This document shows, piece by piece, positions 45,606 to 54,332 of a DNA stretch of 64,000 nucleotides. Below the pieces are notes generated by a model. It ran no database searches. It worked only from the letters and a program-made list of their open reading frames with translations, and was not told the DNA's origin. This DNA comes from Desulfobacterales bacterium RIFOXYA12_FULL_46_15 (GTDB lineage Bacteria > Desulfobacterota > Desulfobacteria > Desulfobacterales > Desulfobacteraceae): positions 1-64,000 of the forward strand of contig MGTJ01000018.1 in NCBI GenBank assembly GCA_001799395.1. The letters are read 5' to 3'. Every line of letters begins with the position of its first letter. Position 1 is the stretch's first letter. Position numbers and translations under genes: made by a program.

Positions 45606-46595
45606 ATGACCTTATATCCGGAACAAAATGACAAAATTGAGAGGCAGGCTTTTCAGTATTCCCTCATGGGGGAAAGGTGGATTGGCTCTCCTGCGACCAT
45701 CACGTGGAGTTTTGCCGAAGATAGTACCTATGATCAGATCCTGAGCCGGAGTTATTCCGATTATCCTGATTTTGAGGCTGCCTTTGATGCAACCCAGAAG
45801 CAATTGGTGCAAAGTGCATTTCAAGCCTGGGAGGATGCTGCCAATATTGATTTTGTCGAGCAGGATGATTCTTCTGCCACCAAGGTCAGAATCGGGTTGG
45901 ACTCAATTGATGGTCGCAGTTTGAGTGGCGGAACCTTAGGTCAGGCCACTGTTTGGTCGACAAACAATATATTTAACCATGCTGCTATCCAGATCGATTC
46001 GGCCGACATGCCAGAGGCTGATTTCAGCACAAATAGCCCGCCCTCCGGCAAGTGGTCCTTTTTTGCGACCGTTACCCATGAGATCGGTCACGCTTTGGGA
46101 CTTGCTCACTCTTCCTTATCCTCGGCTTTGATGTATCGTTTCTCCGGCAGCACAGTGGACCTGACAGCCGACGATATTGCAGGCATTGTCGCTGTTTATG
46201 GTCAACCCCAAAGAGTATCACAAAGTGTCCAGGACCTTCCATCACTGGCAAAAGGGATTGACCCCACCATGTACCTGGCGGTAAATCAGGATGTGGCCTA
46301 TGCCGGAATTGATCCTGTCATGCATTTCAACACTTTTGGCTGGCTCGAAGGACGCAATCCCAATAATTTTTTCGATGTTCAATTTTATCTTGCGGCTAAT
46401 CCCGATGTTAGCGCCGCCGTCGTGAATCCATTGGACCACTATATCGAATTCGGCTGGAAGGAGAACCGGGACCCTTCCGAAAACTTCAGCACCAGCGGCT
46501 ACCTTGACGCCAACCCGGATGTTAAACTGGTCGGCATCAATCCCTTGTTACACTATTTAACGTTCGGTTACGGCGAAGGCAGACCTTTGGCTTGA
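45606..46595 (+). CDS. Metzincin (matrixin/serralysin-type) protease with C-terminal NPDV repeats, likely type I secreted
   Basis: A 329-aa extracellular zinc protease. The metal site HEIGHALGLAH (158-168) fits HExxHxxGxxH exactly, and SALMYRFSG supplies the Met-turn. There is no N-terminal signal peptide. From about residue 218 to the end there are three repeats of about 37 residues with the core Y-L-x-x-N-P-D-V ... N-P-L-x-H-Y ... F-G-W-x-E-G-R. I know this repeat from C-terminal regions of large type I-secreted proteins, where it may carry the export signal. RTX glycine repeats are absent. It is the obvious substrate of the ABC exporter downstream. Confidence 0.85.
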   Translation: MTLYPEQNDKIERQAFQYSLMGERWIGSPATITWSFAEDSTYDQILSRSYSDYPDFEAAFDATQKQLVQSAFQAWEDAANIDFVEQDDSSATKVRIGLDSIDGRSLSGGTLGQATVWSTNNIFNHAAIQIDSADMPEADFSTNSPPSGKWSFFATVTHEIGHALGLAHSSLSSALMYRFSGSTVDLTADDIAGIVAVYGQPQRVSQSVQDLPSLAKGIDPTMYLAVNQDVAYAGIDPVMHFNTFGWLEGRNPNNFFDVQFYLAANPDVSAAVVNPLDHYIEFGWKENRDPSENFSTSGYLDANPDVKLVGINPLLHYLTFGYGEGRPLA

Positions 46596-46678
46596 ATGCG
46601 CTATAATTAATCACTCTGTATTGTGTTCAAAATTTCCTTCATGCCCATCCATTAACCCTATCGATATAAAATTATCTA

Positions 46679-46706
46679 TTGACATGTCCTCTATTCTGAT
46701 TAATGT
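46679..46706 (+). promoter_or_regulatory. Candidate promoter of the type I secretion operon
   Basis: A consensus TTGACA (46679-46684) with a 16-bp spacer leads to TAATGT (46701-46706), a weak -10. The 192-bp gap after the protease gene also contains an imperfect pair ATGGGCTTGAGGG / CCCCCCTGGCCAT that might fold in the leader RNA. The first gene follows about 80 bp downstream. Confidence 0.3.
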
Positions 46707-46787
46707 TAGTCAGCCATTGACCATGGGCTTGAGGGTTTTTCCAATTGAAGGCCCCCCTGGCCATAAAAAGGTTTTTTAGGAGGCAGA

Positions 46788-46988
46788 GTGCACGAACCCG
46801 GAGTCTTGATTGCCGTTAATGTTTTGTTGTTGTATACCCTTCTGGGACCTGTGGTTTTGTTTGCCATCTATGTTTTATTTGATTTTCTGAACAAACCCGC
46901 AAAAAGACAGGCACCTGCAACCCCTCAAAAAAAAAATCCGGCATTATGGACAAAAGAAGAGATCCATGCCCACCTGAACCGGATATGA
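46788..46988 (+). CDS. Small membrane protein at head of type I secretion operon
   Basis: A 66-aa protein with a GTG start and a perfect AGGAGG ribosome site six bases upstream, which makes translation very likely. Residues 8-36 are a strongly hydrophobic helix or hairpin (LIAVNVLLLYTLLGPVVLFAIYVLF), followed by a basic, proline-rich stretch and KEEIHAHLNRI. No family is recognised. It ends 3 bp before the first ABC subunit, so it is likely a small accessory or assembly factor of the exporter. Confidence 0.7.
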   Translation: MHEPGVLIAVNVLLLYTLLGPVVLFAIYVLFDFLNKPAKRQAPATPQKKNPALWTKEEIHAHLNRI

Positions 46989-46991
46989 TCC

Positions 46992-48650
46992 ATGACTGAT
47001 TTTTTGAAACAATGGAATAAGTATTTCACATTTGCCGCTTTGTTAAGTTGTTTTGTGAATATACTTCAGCTCACTTTTTCATTTTATATGTTTACCATAT
47101 ACCGCAATGTCATGATTTCTTACAGCGGGTTCTCCCTTGCCAATATTACAACTGCTGCCTTTTTTTCAATTATGGTCTTAGGGCTTTTTCTCTATCTGAG
47201 ATCCGGATTGCTGGCCATGGCCGGTAAAAATCTGAACCTGGCATTGAGAGAGAAGGTGTATGCCTTTATGGTGAAGGCGAATGTCATCGACAGCAAAAGA
47301 GCCTACCAGGGGGGGCTCAATGATCTCGATGCGCTCCACAATTATTTTGCATCACCAGCGATTTATGCCCTGTTTGACGCTCCATGGGCTCCTTTTTATC
47401 TTGGTCTTATATATTTTATTCACCCGGTCCTTGGTCTTGTTGCCACAGTTGGGGCTCTGGTTGTGGTGGGATTGAGCGGGCTCCAGGAGATTCTTGTCCG
47501 CAGGAGCATGAAAGAGGCCAATATTATTAATATAAAAAATTTCCGGTTTATTGATTCCTTTATGCGAAATGCAGAGGTCATCAATGGTATGGGTATGATC
47601 AGCGCTATCCGTGACCGGTTTTTAAAGGGCAACAGCAGGGTGATGGTGAATCAGACCGAATCCAGTAATGCTGCGGCTGCCATCCAGGCGGTGATCAAGC
47701 CCATGCAGAATCTGATCCAGGTCATGATTTACTGTGCCGGTGCCTATTATGCGGTTAGACACGGATTTGACGTCGGGCTTATGGTGGCGGCATCCATTAT
47801 TATGGGCCGGGGGCTTGCACCGTTGATGCAGGTGGTGTCTTCCTGGAGGTTTACGACACAGGTCAGGGAGTCTTACCGGAAACTGAAAGTTTTTTCTTCT
47901 TTTATTGAGCAGCAGCAGGTCCTGGGAATGGCTTTACCGCCTCCAAAAGGGCAGGTTACTGTCGAGGGTGCTGTGTTGAAAATGAATAACCGGGTCCTGT
48001 TGAAAGGAGTGTCCTTTGAATTAAGACCTGGGGAATTGTTAGGGCTCATTGGCCCCAGTGGTGCCGGTAAAACAACCCTGTGCCGGCTGCTCCTGGGGAT
48101 CTGGCCGTCCATGGGCGGAAAAGTATACCTGGATGGAAGAGATATTTTTTCATGGGACAAAGAAGAGATTGGAGAATACATCGGGTATCTGCCCCAGGAA
48201 ATAGAATTGTTTCCCGGTACTGTGGCTGAAAATATTGCACGGCTCGGAAAAATTGAAGCTGAAAATATTGAAAGAGCCATTGAGATCACCGGGATCAAAA
48301 AAATGGTGGATAGTTTCCCGAATGGACTTGAAACTCAGTTGGAAGGCGAGAAAGGGCTGAAGCTGTCCGGCGGTCAGAAACAGAAAATCGGTCTTGCACG
48401 GGCTTTGTATCAGAATCCCAGGCTGCTCGTCCTGGATGAGCCCACTTCCAATCTGGATGAAGAGGGTGAAACCCGGTTATTGACCGCTTTGATGAATATG
48501 AAACAGGAGCGGAATTGTACCTGCATCATGGTCACCCACAAACCATCCCTGCTGCAGTCCATGGACAAGATCATGGTGTTGAGGGAGGGCAGCATTGCCA
48601 TGCTGGGGACAAAAGATGAAGTCTTTGCAAAATTAGCAGGGGCGGCATGA
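46992..48650 (+). CDS. Type I secretion permease/ATPase 1 (PrtD-like)
   Basis: A 552-aa ABC exporter subunit: six-helix transmembrane domain (1-310) without an N-terminal C39 peptidase-like domain, then an ATPase. Walker A GPSGAGKTT (about 354), Q-loop GYLPQEIELF, signature LSGGQKQK, Walker B LLVLDEP, D-loop SNLD and H-loop VTHKP are all intact. It is PrtD/HasD-like, suited to protease or RTX-type substrates. It overlaps the second ABC gene by 4 bp. Confidence 0.88.
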   Translation: MTDFLKQWNKYFTFAALLSCFVNILQLTFSFYMFTIYRNVMISYSGFSLANITTAAFFSIMVLGLFLYLRSGLLAMAGKNLNLALREKVYAFMVKANVIDSKRAYQGGLNDLDALHNYFASPAIYALFDAPWAPFYLGLIYFIHPVLGLVATVGALVVVGLSGLQEILVRRSMKEANIINIKNFRFIDSFMRNAEVINGMGMISAIRDRFLKGNSRVMVNQTESSNAAAAIQAVIKPMQNLIQVMIYCAGAYYAVRHGFDVGLMVAASIIMGRGLAPLMQVVSSWRFTTQVRESYRKLKVFSSFIEQQQVLGMALPPPKGQVTVEGAVLKMNNRVLLKGVSFELRPGELLGLIGPSGAGKTTLCRLLLGIWPSMGGKVYLDGRDIFSWDKEEIGEYIGYLPQEIELFPGTVAENIARLGKIEAENIERAIEITGIKKMVDSFPNGLETQLEGEKGLKLSGGQKQKIGLARALYQNPRLLVLDEPTSNLDEEGETRLLTALMNMKQERNCTCIMVTHKPSLLQSMDKIMVLREGSIAMLGTKDEVFAKLAGAA

Positions 48651-50293
48651 TTAATTTTCTTCGTTCCTGTATAAAATATTTTGTGTTTGCAGGATTTTTT
48701 TCGCTTTTTATCAACACCCTGCGTCTGACCTTTTCCCTGTATATGCTTTCCGTTTACGACAAGGTTTTAAGCAGCGGCAGCCTGTCTACGCTTTCTATCA
48801 TAACGGTTATTGCAATTCTGGCACTGGTCGTCACAGGATGCCTGGAGTTTTGCCGGTCCACTCTGCTGATCCGGGCCGCGATCAAGATGGATGAACTCTT
48901 AAGTCCGCGGGTGTTAAAAGATATGCTCCAGGACATGTGCCGTGCGGACAGTATGAAATATACTTCAGGGCTGAAAGATATCAATACCCTGCGTAATTAC
49001 CTGGGAGGGAGTTCTATTTTTGCTTTTTTTGATGTGCCCTGGATCTTTATTTATCTCGGGATTATCTTCCTCATTCATCCTGTATTGGGAATGACAGCCA
49101 CGGGTGGGGCAATTATGATTTTAACCCTGGGTCTTTTGCAGAATTTATTGACAAAGAAGGATCTGGCCGTCGCCGCTTCATTCAACAACCAGGGCCGGCA
49201 ATGGGTTTCGACAAGTTTCAGAACAGCCCGGGAACTTCAGAGTATGGGGATGATTGATGCTGCGGCAAAGGGTTTTTGCAGAATCCATGACCGGGAGATC
49301 AAATTTAAGGATAAGGCTGGAAATATAAACCATATTCTGGGTGCATTCGGCCAGAGTTTCGGTGTCTTGATGCAGGTCATTATTTTTGGCGCAGGAGCCG
49401 CCCTGGTTGTGGCCCATAAAGCCGATCCCGGGGTGATCATTGCCGCCTCCATCATCATGGGTCAGGCCCTTTCCCCTGTGAACCAGGGAATTGCAGCCTG
49501 GAAGCAGACTTCAGATGCCAGGAACGCTTATGATAATTTAAAAAAACTATTAAAAACATCTGAAAATAAAATTTCATTGGCGCTTGAAACCCTGGACGGA
49601 AATCTGAAAGTTGACAATATCAGCCTTGATATTGGTGACGCCCGGGTTTTGAAATCCATTGATTTCTCTTTAAAACCCGGTGAGATCATGGGACTTGTCG
49701 GACCCAACGGCGCTGGAAAAACATCCTTGTGCCGGATGATCCTGGGAATGTGGGCTCCGAGCCTGGGTGAGGTGAAACTGGACGGGCTTGATGTGTTTCA
49801 ATTGGACAATGATTCATTGGGTCGGTTCTTTGGATATCTGCCCCAGAACGTGGAATTGTTCTCTGGCACGGTTAAGGAAAATATTGCCAGGATGGGGGAA
49901 GTGGATGATATGAAAATAGTTGAAGCGGCAAAAAAAGCCGGTGCACATGAAATCATTTTAAGATTTCCCCAGGGTTATGATACCGATATCGGAGAGGCAG
50001 GGCAGAGCCTTTCCGGTGGTCAAAGACAGCGGGTGGGGCTTGCCAGAGCCCTATACGGGAATCCGAAGCTGGTGATCCTGGATGAACCTGATTCCAATCT
50101 GGATGAAGCAGGTGAGCAGGCCCTGATGAGGGCGCTGCGTGAACTTAAGGCCATGGGTGCTACAACCATTATGATTACACACAAACCAGCCCTTTTATCT
50201 ACAGTGGATAAAATTTTGGTTCTTGAAAACGGGGAAATGGTTCGATTCGGTGATAGAAATAAGATCTTTGGGCAAATGATGCAGCAAAAATAA
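48647..50293 (+). CDS. Type I secretion permease/ATPase 2
   Basis: A 548-aa paralogue of the preceding subunit with the same layout. ATPase motifs are intact: Walker A GPNGAGKTS (about 352), GYLPQNVELF, LSGGQRQR, LVILDEP, SNLDEAG and ITHKP. The start overlaps the previous stop (ATGA). It could homodimerise or pair with either neighbour. Confidence 0.88.
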   Translation: MINFLRSCIKYFVFAGFFSLFINTLRLTFSLYMLSVYDKVLSSGSLSTLSIITVIAILALVVTGCLEFCRSTLLIRAAIKMDELLSPRVLKDMLQDMCRADSMKYTSGLKDINTLRNYLGGSSIFAFFDVPWIFIYLGIIFLIHPVLGMTATGGAIMILTLGLLQNLLTKKDLAVAASFNNQGRQWVSTSFRTARELQSMGMIDAAAKGFCRIHDREIKFKDKAGNINHILGAFGQSFGVLMQVIIFGAGAALVVAHKADPGVIIAASIIMGQALSPVNQGIAAWKQTSDARNAYDNLKKLLKTSENKISLALETLDGNLKVDNISLDIGDARVLKSIDFSLKPGEIMGLVGPNGAGKTSLCRMILGMWAPSLGEVKLDGLDVFQLDNDSLGRFFGYLPQNVELFSGTVKENIARMGEVDDMKIVEAAKKAGAHEIILRFPQGYDTDIGEAGQSLSGGQRQRVGLARALYGNPKLVILDEPDSNLDEAGEQALMRALRELKAMGATTIMITHKPALLSTVDKILVLENGEMVRFGDRNKIFGQMMQQK

Positions 50294-50316
50294 GGTACAG
50301 GGTGGGGAGAAAATGA

Positions 50317-51957
50317 ATGCAGGAAATGATTAAATCCGGGATTAGGTTTTTTATCGGTGCAGGTTTTTTTGGAATTTGTATCAATCTGATATACCTTGCT
50401 GTTCCGGTCTATATGATGATTGTCTATGACAGGGTCTTGTTCAGTTCCAGCCAGGCCACACTTTATACTCTGGGAGCGGGTGTACTGATAAGCCTTTTAG
50501 TGATGGGGGGAATTGATTTTGTCCGCCAGAGGATACTGGACCTGGCAGGCAATCGACTGGTTCAAAAAATGCAACCCTTTGTGATTAAAAGTTTGCCTGT
50601 CTATGCTGGAGGGCTTCAAGATCTTGAACTTTTAAGAAATGCCTTAGCCGGGGGTAAACTTTTATATGTCCTTGATCTGCCATGGATGCTGGTTTATTTG
50701 ATAATTTTATATCTTATTCATCCTTTTATCGGGGGAATATCCTTTACAGCAGTTCTCATAGCGGGAATTTCACTCGCCTTGCACAGGGTGCTTGAAAAAA
50801 AAAGATATATTCTTGCAGACCTTGCGTTTAAATCCAATTTAGATTCTTTGCAAAAATCCCTATCCCATTCCGAACTTGTATCCGGTATGGGGATGTACAG
50901 TGCCGTTATGGAAAAATACAGGGAGACCGATGATCAGGTCATGGCACTAAGGGCTGAGGCAGGCGCATTTCAGTCAGGAATAGAAGCTGCACTCCGTTTT
51001 TTTTATGTTGTGGTTTCAGTATTGGTTTTCGGGACAGGCGTGGTGGTGTTTTTTTCCGGTGAGATTACGGTTGGGGCTGTCTTTGCAAGTGTATTGATAA
51101 TGGCCCGGCTTTTGTATCCTTTGGAATGCAGTCTTTTTAATATGAAGAGTTCCATAGAGGCCATGGCTGCATATGACCGGTTAAAAGAATTTGTGAATAT
51201 AGAAAAACAAAAAGACAAACTGTCGTTGCCTGCTCCTGAGGGGAAATTTGATATGGAAGCAATTGGCCTGGCATTGAACGGTAAGACGATTTTGCATAAT
51301 ATTTCTTTTTCCTTGAATCCTGGTGAAAGTCTGGGGGTTTTCGGGCCTTCATCTGCAGGAAAAACCTCTTTGTGCAAGGTGATGCTGGGAATCCGGCCGG
51401 TAGCAGTAGGGAAAGTCAGGCTGGATGGGGCGGAGATTTCCCAATGGCCTATGGATGAATTTGGCGGATATGTGGGATATCTGCCCCAGGAGACTGAATT
51501 GTTCCCGGTAAATGTGGCTGAGAACATTTCGCGGCTCAGGGAAGTGGATTCTGAAAAAGTGGTAAAGGCTGCGCAAAAAGCAGGGGTTCATGAAATGATC
51601 TTAAAACTCCCCCAGGGATATGATACCAAAATTGATCTGACCGGCAAAAATCTTTCAGCTGCTCAGCGTCAGTTGATTTCCCTTGCAAGGGCTTTTTATG
51701 GTGATCCAAAATTTGTAGTCATGGATGAACCTCACACCCATTTGGATGACCAGGGGTTTAAAATATTGCTCCAGGCAATGGCTCGTCTGAAAACTGAAAA
51801 AACTACAACCGTGATAGTTACGGATCGCCCCAATCTGTTGGTGAATATGGATAAAATTTTAGTGATCAAGGATGGTCAGGTGGCCATGTACGGCCCTGCT
51901 AAAGACGTATTGAATCAGCTCGTTAACAGGCAACAACCCCAGGCAGCAGGAGTGTAG
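50317..51957 (+). CDS. Type I secretion permease/ATPase 3 with degenerate ATPase motifs
   Basis: A 546-aa third paralogue. Walker A GPSSAGKTS (about 343), Q-loop GYLPQETELF and Walker B FVVMDEP remain. The signature reads LSAAQRQL instead of LSGGQ, and the H-loop reads VTDRP with Asp (about 501) in place of the invariant His; the D-loop is HTHLDD. This pattern is known from the degenerate half of heterodimeric ABC exporters. It therefore probably pairs with subunit 1 or 2 and does not work alone. GGGGAGA precedes the ATG, 23 bp after subunit 2. Confidence 0.88.
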   Translation: MQEMIKSGIRFFIGAGFFGICINLIYLAVPVYMMIVYDRVLFSSSQATLYTLGAGVLISLLVMGGIDFVRQRILDLAGNRLVQKMQPFVIKSLPVYAGGLQDLELLRNALAGGKLLYVLDLPWMLVYLIILYLIHPFIGGISFTAVLIAGISLALHRVLEKKRYILADLAFKSNLDSLQKSLSHSELVSGMGMYSAVMEKYRETDDQVMALRAEAGAFQSGIEAALRFFYVVVSVLVFGTGVVVFFSGEITVGAVFASVLIMARLLYPLECSLFNMKSSIEAMAAYDRLKEFVNIEKQKDKLSLPAPEGKFDMEAIGLALNGKTILHNISFSLNPGESLGVFGPSSAGKTSLCKVMLGIRPVAVGKVRLDGAEISQWPMDEFGGYVGYLPQETELFPVNVAENISRLREVDSEKVVKAAQKAGVHEMILKLPQGYDTKIDLTGKNLSAAQRQLISLARAFYGDPKFVVMDEPHTHLDDQGFKILLQAMARLKTEKTTTVIVTDRPNLLVNMDKILVIKDGQVAMYGPAKDVLNQLVNRQQPQAAGV

Positions 51958-51959
51958 AA

Positions 51960-53270
51960 ATGGAAGATAAAAATACAATTTTGAATACTGATCCGACCCG
52001 GTATATTATTGCAGGGCTTTTCGTTATTGTCCTGTTTTTTGGTGGTCTGACAGCCTGGTCGGTTTTTTTTCCCTTCCAGGGTGCTGTTATTGCTTCGGGT
52101 GTGGTCAAAGTGTCTGGGGAAAAAAAGGTGGTACAGCATCTTGAGGGTGGATTGATCAATAAAATATTTGTAAAGGAAGGGGATAGGGTTTCCTCAGGAG
52201 ATGTGCTTATTGAACTGGCAAGTTCCCAAGTCAGCTCAAATGTAGATCTTCTTCAGGGCAGGTTATGGGGCAAACAGGCTGAGGCATCACGATTCAAGGC
52301 TGAAGCGGGGATGAAATCGGAAATAGCCTGGTCTGAAGAATTTGAAAAATTGAAGGGGAATAGAGAAATTTCCGAAATTATTCTCACGGAAGAAAAAATT
52401 TTTTCATCAAGACGTTCTGATTTGCAAGGAAAAGTAGAATTGTATAATTCCCAGATAAAGCAACTGGGGAATCGGATTGAAGGTGCAAAAGAAGAGCTGA
52501 AAAGCCTTGAGGAAATTATCTTGAATCTGGAAGAAGATCTGAAAAGCAAACGACCCCTTGTAAAGGACAAATATCTGGGGAAAACCAATGTCCTTGAACT
52601 TGAACGAATCCTGTCCGAACAAAAAGGGCGGAGGGGAAAGCTCAACCAGGATATTGCCCAGTTTCATCAAATGATCCAGGAATTTCAACTTCGTATCGTG
52701 GACACCGAAAACCAGTATAAGGAAAAGGCGGTTTCGGAACTGGGGCAGGTGACCGACGCCATATTTGAGATACAAGAACAGATCAAGCCCCAGTTGGATG
52801 CAAAAGAGCGCTTGGAGATACGGGCACCGGTCAGCGGCACAGTGATCAATATGCAGATCCATTCTGAAGAAAGCGGTGTGGTCCGGCCTGGAATGCCCTT
52901 GCTTGAAATTGTGCCTGAAGATTTAAAAATGATCATAAAAGCCCAGGTTCGGCCCCAGGACATTGTGAGTGTAAAAGCCGGACAGGAGACCAAGGTGCAG
53001 TTAGCCGCATTTCAGAGAAAATCAACACCGCCGGTAAAAGGAAAGGTGATCTATGTGTCACCGGACTTGCTCAGCCAACAGAACGCCCAGGGATTTGTGT
53101 CTTATTATGAAGCCCATGTGGAAATAGACCCGGAAGATCTGGCTGCTAAAAATGCCTACCTTTCGCCCGGAATGCCTGTTTCCTGTTATATTACGACAGA
53201 AAAGCGGACTGTAATCAGTTATCTTCTGGGACCATTGCTGAAAAATGTAGATACGGCACTACGTGAGTAA
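51960..53270 (+). CDS. HlyD-family type I secretion membrane fusion protein
   Basis: A 436-aa periplasmic adaptor with one N-terminal membrane helix (IIAGLFVIVLFFGGLTAWSVFF). The lipoyl half-motifs are VVQHLEGGLINKIFVKEGDRV and, after the coiled coil (about 110-280), IRAPVSGTVINMQIH. A C-terminal beta-barrel domain with GQETKVQLAAFQ follows. It links the ABC subunits to a TolC-type outer-membrane channel, which is not encoded in the window. It starts 2 bp after ABC subunit 3. Confidence 0.9.
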   Translation: MEDKNTILNTDPTRYIIAGLFVIVLFFGGLTAWSVFFPFQGAVIASGVVKVSGEKKVVQHLEGGLINKIFVKEGDRVSSGDVLIELASSQVSSNVDLLQGRLWGKQAEASRFKAEAGMKSEIAWSEEFEKLKGNREISEIILTEEKIFSSRRSDLQGKVELYNSQIKQLGNRIEGAKEELKSLEEIILNLEEDLKSKRPLVKDKYLGKTNVLELERILSEQKGRRGKLNQDIAQFHQMIQEFQLRIVDTENQYKEKAVSELGQVTDAIFEIQEQIKPQLDAKERLEIRAPVSGTVINMQIHSEESGVVRPGMPLLEIVPEDLKMIIKAQVRPQDIVSVKAGQETKVQLAAFQRKSTPPVKGKVIYVSPDLLSQQNAQGFVSYYEAHVEIDPEDLAAKNAYLSPGMPVSCYITTEKRTVISYLLGPLLKNVDTALRE

Positions 53271-53280
53271 TTGTCATGGC

Positions 53281-53315
53281 AAGGGGCCGTTTTCATTGTT
53301 TGGAAACGGCCCCTT
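53281..53315. terminator. Bidirectional terminator hairpin between convergent operons
   Basis: A perfect 12-bp stem AAGGGGCCGTTT / AAACGGCCCCTT with an 11-nt loop lies between the HlyD stop (53270) and the sapC stop (53345). The T-tract is poor on both strands, but position and stability fit a shared transcription end. Confidence 0.65.
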
Positions 53316-53344
53316 GGTAACTCACTGAGATAGTTTTGTACAAA

Positions 53345-54043
53345 CTATGCAAGAAAGGCAAATTTGGATAAAGACTGTAAATGAGTATATACCATCGGCA
53401 TGGTTCCGTTCTTGACAAAACCGGCAATGGTTTTGTCATCCAGGGTAAGTAATTTTTCCATGTCAATACCTTTGAATCCATTAACGCTTCTTTGTTGGCC
53501 GTTAATTTGAAAATCAAATTTACGTGCGGCAATCAATTCTTTTTCAGCCAGTGCAGTGAACAGAGTTTTTGTCACAGCCAATTCCTGGTGATAAAGCTTT
53601 AATGTGCTAAAAATACCCTGAATAAATTCATTGGGCTCTCCGTCAGCCGTAAAAAGGGGCTCTCCCTGACCCGCAGCAAAATGTTCGGCATTCCGGTCCA
53701 GGCATAGGGCATATTGATCTTCTTTGTTTTCAATTTTTGCAAAAACAAAGGGATATAGCCGGATGCAAAGAGGGATATAGGGGGCTTTCCATCTGCCCTG
53801 TTCGTCCACATATCGGTTCATTCCTTCCTTAATGGACAGCAGGGCCATGGGGGTCGGATTGCCATCGGCAGGAAGGATGATGGGATAAAATTGTGATACC
53901 GGCAGCATCTCTGAAAAAGAAATCGGTACCGATGAAATGGTTTTTGCAAAATTAAAGGTTTGCAATTTTGATAATCTGAGTTCCTGGTGTTTTGATTTAT
54001 CAAGCGGTTCAAGGTTTTCATGTGGTTCAAGAGCTTTAGACAT
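53345..54043 (-). CDS. SapC family protein
   Basis: A 232-aa soluble protein that I recognise as SapC-like: FAKTISSVPISFSEMLPVSQFYPI near the N-terminus, then RWKAPYIPLCIRLYPFVF and the C-terminal SVNGFKGIDMEKL. In Campylobacter fetus sapC lies beside the sapDEF type I secretion genes for S-layer proteins; its biochemical role is not known. Here it faces the ABC/HlyD operon convergently. It has no signal peptide. Confidence 0.82.
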   Translation of the reverse strand: MSKALEPHENLEPLDKSKHQELRLSKLQTFNFAKTISSVPISFSEMLPVSQFYPIILPADGNPTPMALLSIKEGMNRYVDEQGRWKAPYIPLCIRLYPFVFAKIENKEDQYALCLDRNAEHFAAGQGEPLFTADGEPNEFIQGIFSTLKLYHQELAVTKTLFTALAEKELIAARKFDFQINGQQRSVNGFKGIDMEKLLTLDDKTIAGFVKNGTMPMVYTHLQSLSKFAFLA

Positions 54044-54332
54044 AAACTATGTTTTCCTTTTTGTAGTATGCAGGTCTTTTTTAACTTTTGTTCTGATATC
54101 ATGAATTCAAAAAAGAAATCAACACTAACTGAAACAAAAACTATATGGCTATCAAGAAAAAAAGAAGCGGAGAAAAAAATTGACCGATGGCAATTATCAA
54201 AGTATACCAGGACAGAACCATCCCAAAGCGATTGACAGGAGCGACTTTTCTAAATGAGCCGTACAAAACAGGTATCTGGAATCGTTATTTTAGGATGGAC
54301 AAGAAAATTCTGACAGGGGACATAGCAAGGAT

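Noticed and set aside
50317-51957. Third ABC gene as a pseudogene
   Set aside because: Full length, good ribosome site, intact Walker A and B, and tight operon spacing indicate a functional but specialised subunit.
54101-54235. Short basic plus-strand ORF (44 aa) between sapC and the GT2 gene
   Set aside because: No ribosome site, no recognisable family, and the longer 71-aa version overlaps the sapC start. More likely non-coding.
54044-54332. Possible promoter TTGACA at 54232-54237
   Set aside because: No acceptable -10 element at 16-18 bp spacing.
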